From: RUG14199 sp045535205
Lineage (GTDB): Bacteria > Bacillota > Clostridia > Oscillospirales > CAG-272
Direction of reading: 5' to 3'
DNA length: 8,090 nt
Assembly (NCBI GenBank): GCA_045535205.1
Contig: JAZSLF010000130.1
Span: forward strand, 1-8,090
Positions 6,290 through 8,090 of the stretch are shown here, piece by piece (within the stretch, counting starts at the first letter, position 1; each line of letters starts with the position of its first letter). The notes under the pieces are model-generated. The model saw nothing but the letters and a program-made list of their open reading frames with translations, was not told where the DNA came from and made no database searches. The position numbers and the translations under genes are program-made.

Positions 6290-6382
6290 AGAAGTCTGGG
6301 GTCCTCAAGCTGACTTGTCGGTTTGGGGTTCTCAGAAGTCTGGGGTCCTCAAACAGACCTGTCTGTTTGGGGTTCTCAGAAG
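6290..6382. repeat. Two tandem 39-bp hairpin elements bounded by three AGAAG repeats
   Basis: AGAAG stands at 6290-6294, 6334-6338 and 6378-6382. Between them are two 39-bp elements (6295-6333, 6339-6377). Both begin TCTGGGGTCCTCAA and end TTTGGGGTTCTC. Each folds on its centre: 6306-6314 with 6317-6325, and 6350-6358 with 6361-6369 (a perfect 9-bp stem). The array separates the halves of a second copy of the double-hairpin repeat. Confidence 0.85.
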
Positions 6383-6397
6383 GGGGACCGCATTGAA

Positions 6398-6433
6398 GGG
6401 GTCCTCAAATTGCCTTCGGCGATTTGGGGTTCT
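6398..6433. repeat. Third copy of the GGTCCTCAA/TTGGGGTTCT hairpin
   Basis: The same conserved arms flank a different core: CAAATTGCC (6406-6414), loop TTC, GGCGATTTG (6418-6426), pairing with one G-T wobble. It is followed by TTTT-containing sequence and lies about 50 bases before the BspA promoter. Confidence 0.75.
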
Positions 6434-6483
6434 TTTCGTCATTTCCCACAAAAATCCTCCCTCCTTTCCGTCACCATTCACAA

Positions 6484-6512
6484 TTTACAGAGTCTGTAAA
6501 CAATGATATAAT
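6484..6512 (+). promoter_or_regulatory. Promoter of the BspA-like gene, extended -10
   Basis: TTTACA (6484-6489), a 17-base spacer and TATAAT (6507-6512) precede the gene. TG at 6504-6505 adds an extended -10 (TGATATAAT). Transcription would begin near 6519. A second TATAAT at 6535-6540 has no clear -35. Confidence 0.75.
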
Positions 6513-6540
6513 ATTAATATATTATTAATACTTATATAAT

Positions 6541-6545
6541 AGGAG
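6541..6545 (+). promoter_or_regulatory. Ribosome binding site AGGAG of the BspA-like gene
   Basis: AGGAG lies six bases before ATG 6552, immediately upstream of a good signal peptide. Confidence 0.85.
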
Positions 6546-6551
6546 AATATC

Positions 6552-8090
6552 ATGAAAAGATTTATATCCCTATTTCTAACCATCTTATTAATTATTTCCT
6601 CAATCCCACTTACCGCCCTCCCTGTTTCAGCGGCTGCTTCCGGTACTTGCGGTTCTAAACTCACGTGGATTCTTGATGATAGCGACACTCTCACTATCAG
6701 CGGTTCTGGTACGATGTATTATTATTATTCGTCAAACGTACCTTGGTATAATTCACGTAGCAAGATCAAAACTGTTGTAATAGAAGACGGAGTAACAAGT
6801 ATAGGAGACTATGTGTTCAAAGGTTGCACCTCCCTTAAAAGCGTAACAATCCCTGACAGCGTAACAAGTATAGGCGACGAGGCGTTTTATAATTGTACCT
6901 CTCTTGTCAGCATAACAATCCCTGATAGCGTAACAAGTATAGGAGACTATGCGTTCTATGATTGCGACTCCCTTGTCAGCGTAACAATCGGAAACAGCGT
7001 TACAAGTATAGGAAGATATGCGTTCGATAATTGCACCTCCCTTGAAAGCATAACAATCCCCGACAGCGTAACAAGTATAGGAGACTCTGCGTTTTATAAT
7101 ACTGCATATTACAATAACAGAAACAATTGGGAAAACGGAGTATTATATATTTCAAATCATCTTATAGTAGCAAAAACTTCAATATCCGGGAACTCTACTA
7201 TCCGAGAAGGTACAAAATATATTGCAGACGAAGCGTTCTCCGACTGCACGTCTCTTGGCAGTGTAACTATTCCCGACAGTGTTATAAGTATAGGAGACTA
7301 TGCTTTCGAAGATTGCAGCTCCCTTACAAGCATAAATATTCCCATCGGCGTAACAGGTATAGGAGACCATGCGTTCCATAATTGCACCTCACTTAAAAGC
7401 ATAGTTATCCCCGACAGCGTTACAAGTATAGGAGACCATGCGTTCTATCGTTGCACCTCACTTAAAAGCATAGTTATCCCCGACAGCGTTACAAGTATAG
7501 GAGACCATGCGTTCTATAATTGCACCTCCATTGACAGCATAACAATCCCCGGCAGCGTAACAAGTATAGGAGGCCAAGCGTTCTCTTATTGTACCTCCCT
7601 TACAAGTGTAACTATCGGAAACAGCGTAACAAGTATAGGAGAATGGGCGTTCAGAAATTGCACCTCCCTTGTCAGTATAACTATCTCCGACAGCGTAACA
7701 AGTATAGGATACGATGCGTTTTCTAATTGCACCTCCCTTGTCAGTATAACTATCCCCGACAGCGTAACAAGTATAGGATACGATGCGTTCTATAATACTG
7801 CATATTATAATGATAGTAACAACTGGGAAAACGGAGTATTATATATTTCAAATCATCTTATAAAAGCAAAAACTTCAATATCAGGTAAATATACTATCCG
7901 TGAAGGAAGAAAATGCATTGCAGACCGTGCGTTCCATAATTGCACCTCTCTTGTCAGCGTAACAATCGGAAAGAGCGTAACAAGTATAGGAGACTATGCG
8001 TCCTATAATTGTACCTCCCTTGAAAGCATAACAATCCCCGACAGCGTAACAAGTATAGGAGAACGTGCGTTCGAATATTGCAGCTCCCTT
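6552..8090 (+). CDS. BspA-like leucine-rich-repeat surface protein, 3' end outside the window
   Basis: The reading frame is open for 513 codons from ATG 6552 to the last base, so the gene is partial at its 3' end. Residues 1-28 are a signal peptide (hydrophobic core, cleavage near VSA-A). Residues 29-75 form the N-terminal cap common in this family (GTCG, then LTW, then LTISGSGTM, then PWY). From residue 76 there are 17 LRR_5/BspA-type units of 23 residues, consensus TIPDSVTSIGDYAF followed by YNCTSLxSI. Units 5 and 14 (168-215, 400-447) are lengthened to 48 residues by the same island (TAYYN, NNWENGVLYISNHLI). BspA-type proteins are typically surface adhesins or host/matrix-binding proteins; that role is inferred. 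The start is supported by AGGAG at 6541-6545 and a promoter upstream. Heavy use of ATA and ACA codons within the repeats differs from the dockerin genes. No anchoring or C-terminal domain is visible. Confidence 0.93.
   Translation, partial: MKRFISLFLTILLIISSIPLTALPVSAAASGTCGSKLTWILDDSDTLTISGSGTMYYYYSSNVPWYNSRSKIKTVVIEDGVTSIGDYVFKGCTSLKSVTIPDSVTSIGDEAFYNCTSLVSITIPDSVTSIGDYAFYDCDSLVSVTIGNSVTSIGRYAFDNCTSLESITIPDSVTSIGDSAFYNTAYYNNRNNWENGVLYISNHLIVAKTSISGNSTIREGTKYIADEAFSDCTSLGSVTIPDSVISIGDYAFEDCSSLTSINIPIGVTGIGDHAFHNCTSLKSIVIPDSVTSIGDHAFYRCTSLKSIVIPDSVTSIGDHAFYNCTSIDSITIPGSVTSIGGQAFSYCTSLTSVTIGNSVTSIGEWAFRNCTSLVSITISDSVTSIGYDAFSNCTSLVSITIPDSVTSIGYDAFYNTAYYNDSNNWENGVLYISNHLIKAKTSISGKYTIREGRKCIADRAFHNCTSLVSVTIGKSVTSIGDYASYNCTSLESITIPDSVTSIGERAFEYCSSL
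6777..8090 (+). repeat. 69-bp leucine-rich-repeat array of the BspA-like gene
   Basis: Seventeen units with a 23-codon period are present, the last incomplete. The units at 7383-7451 and 7452-7520 are identical except for two bases in the last codon (CGT versus AAT), showing a very recent duplication. The long units at 7053-7196 and 7749-7892 are 696 bp (232 codons) apart and mark a larger repeat. Confidence 0.92.

Larger units (their letters stand above)
6120..6551. other. Gene-free repeat mosaic between mazF and the BspA-like gene
   Basis: This interval consists of repeat copy 2, the double-hairpin repeat, the tandem 39-bp elements, a third hairpin, and then the AT-rich promoter of the BspA-like gene. 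The open frame 6183-6506 is composed of these repeats, has no ribosome binding site and is not considered a gene. Confidence 0.75.

Noticed and set aside
6295..6433. CRISPR-like array
   Set aside because: The conserved parts pair with each other around a 13-base core and the period is 44 bp with only two tandem units; no spacers of normal length and no cas genes are present.
6183..6506. Possible 107-residue protein
   Set aside because: The frame runs through the hairpin repeats, is low in complexity, lacks a ribosome binding site and resembles no protein family I know.
6777..8090. Non-coding tandem satellite
   Set aside because: The period is exactly 23 codons, the frame is open throughout and the translation is a textbook BspA-type repeat.

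Overview
The window looks like chromosomal DNA from an anaerobic, probably gut- or rumen-dwelling Bacillota close to the Ruminococcus/Oscillospiraceae group. The grounds are two secreted proteins with C-terminal type I dockerins, a Bacillus EndoA-like MazF toxin, a BspA-type leucine-rich-repeat surface protein, strong GGAGG ribosome binding sites with TTGACA/TATAAT promoters, and AT-rich intergenic DNA carrying GC-rich hairpin repeats. The taxonomic placement is inference; no rRNA or marker gene is present.

Layout. Bases 1-308 are non-coding: several stacked inverted repeats followed by the intrinsic terminator of the first gene. Bases 309-2681 (minus strand) encode a 790-residue secreted protein with three LamG/concanavalin-like domains, a Pro-Val-Glu-Pro-Asp-Val repeat linker, a Cys-pair segment and a dockerin. 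A divergent intergenic region (2682-3217) carries a good sigma-A promoter for each side. Bases 3218-5491 (plus strand) encode a 757-residue paralogue with the same domain order. It ends in an excellent intrinsic terminator. Bases 5778-6119 encode a MazF/EndoA endoribonuclease with no visible antitoxin. Bases 6120-6551 contain no credible gene but hold a dense mosaic of hairpin repeats, including what looks like one repeat family inserted in another. Bases 6552-8090 hold the 5' part of a BspA-like repeat protein gene that runs off the window.

How it fits together. The two dockerin proteins are probably co-expressed partners: they are paralogous, divergently transcribed from similar promoters, exported, and able in principle to dock onto a cohesin scaffold. 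Neither shows a recognisable catalytic domain, so carbohydrate binding or a structural/adhesive role is more likely than hydrolysis. The BspA-like protein is a third predicted exported protein, so the window is largely cell-surface functions. The solitary mazF and the repeat mosaics around it look like an accessory patch between them. The most unusual item is the repeat mosaic at 6190-6433, where two 39-bp hairpins lie in tandem, each bounded by AGAAG, inside a copy of another repeat. Its hairpin stems keep pairing through compensatory changes.
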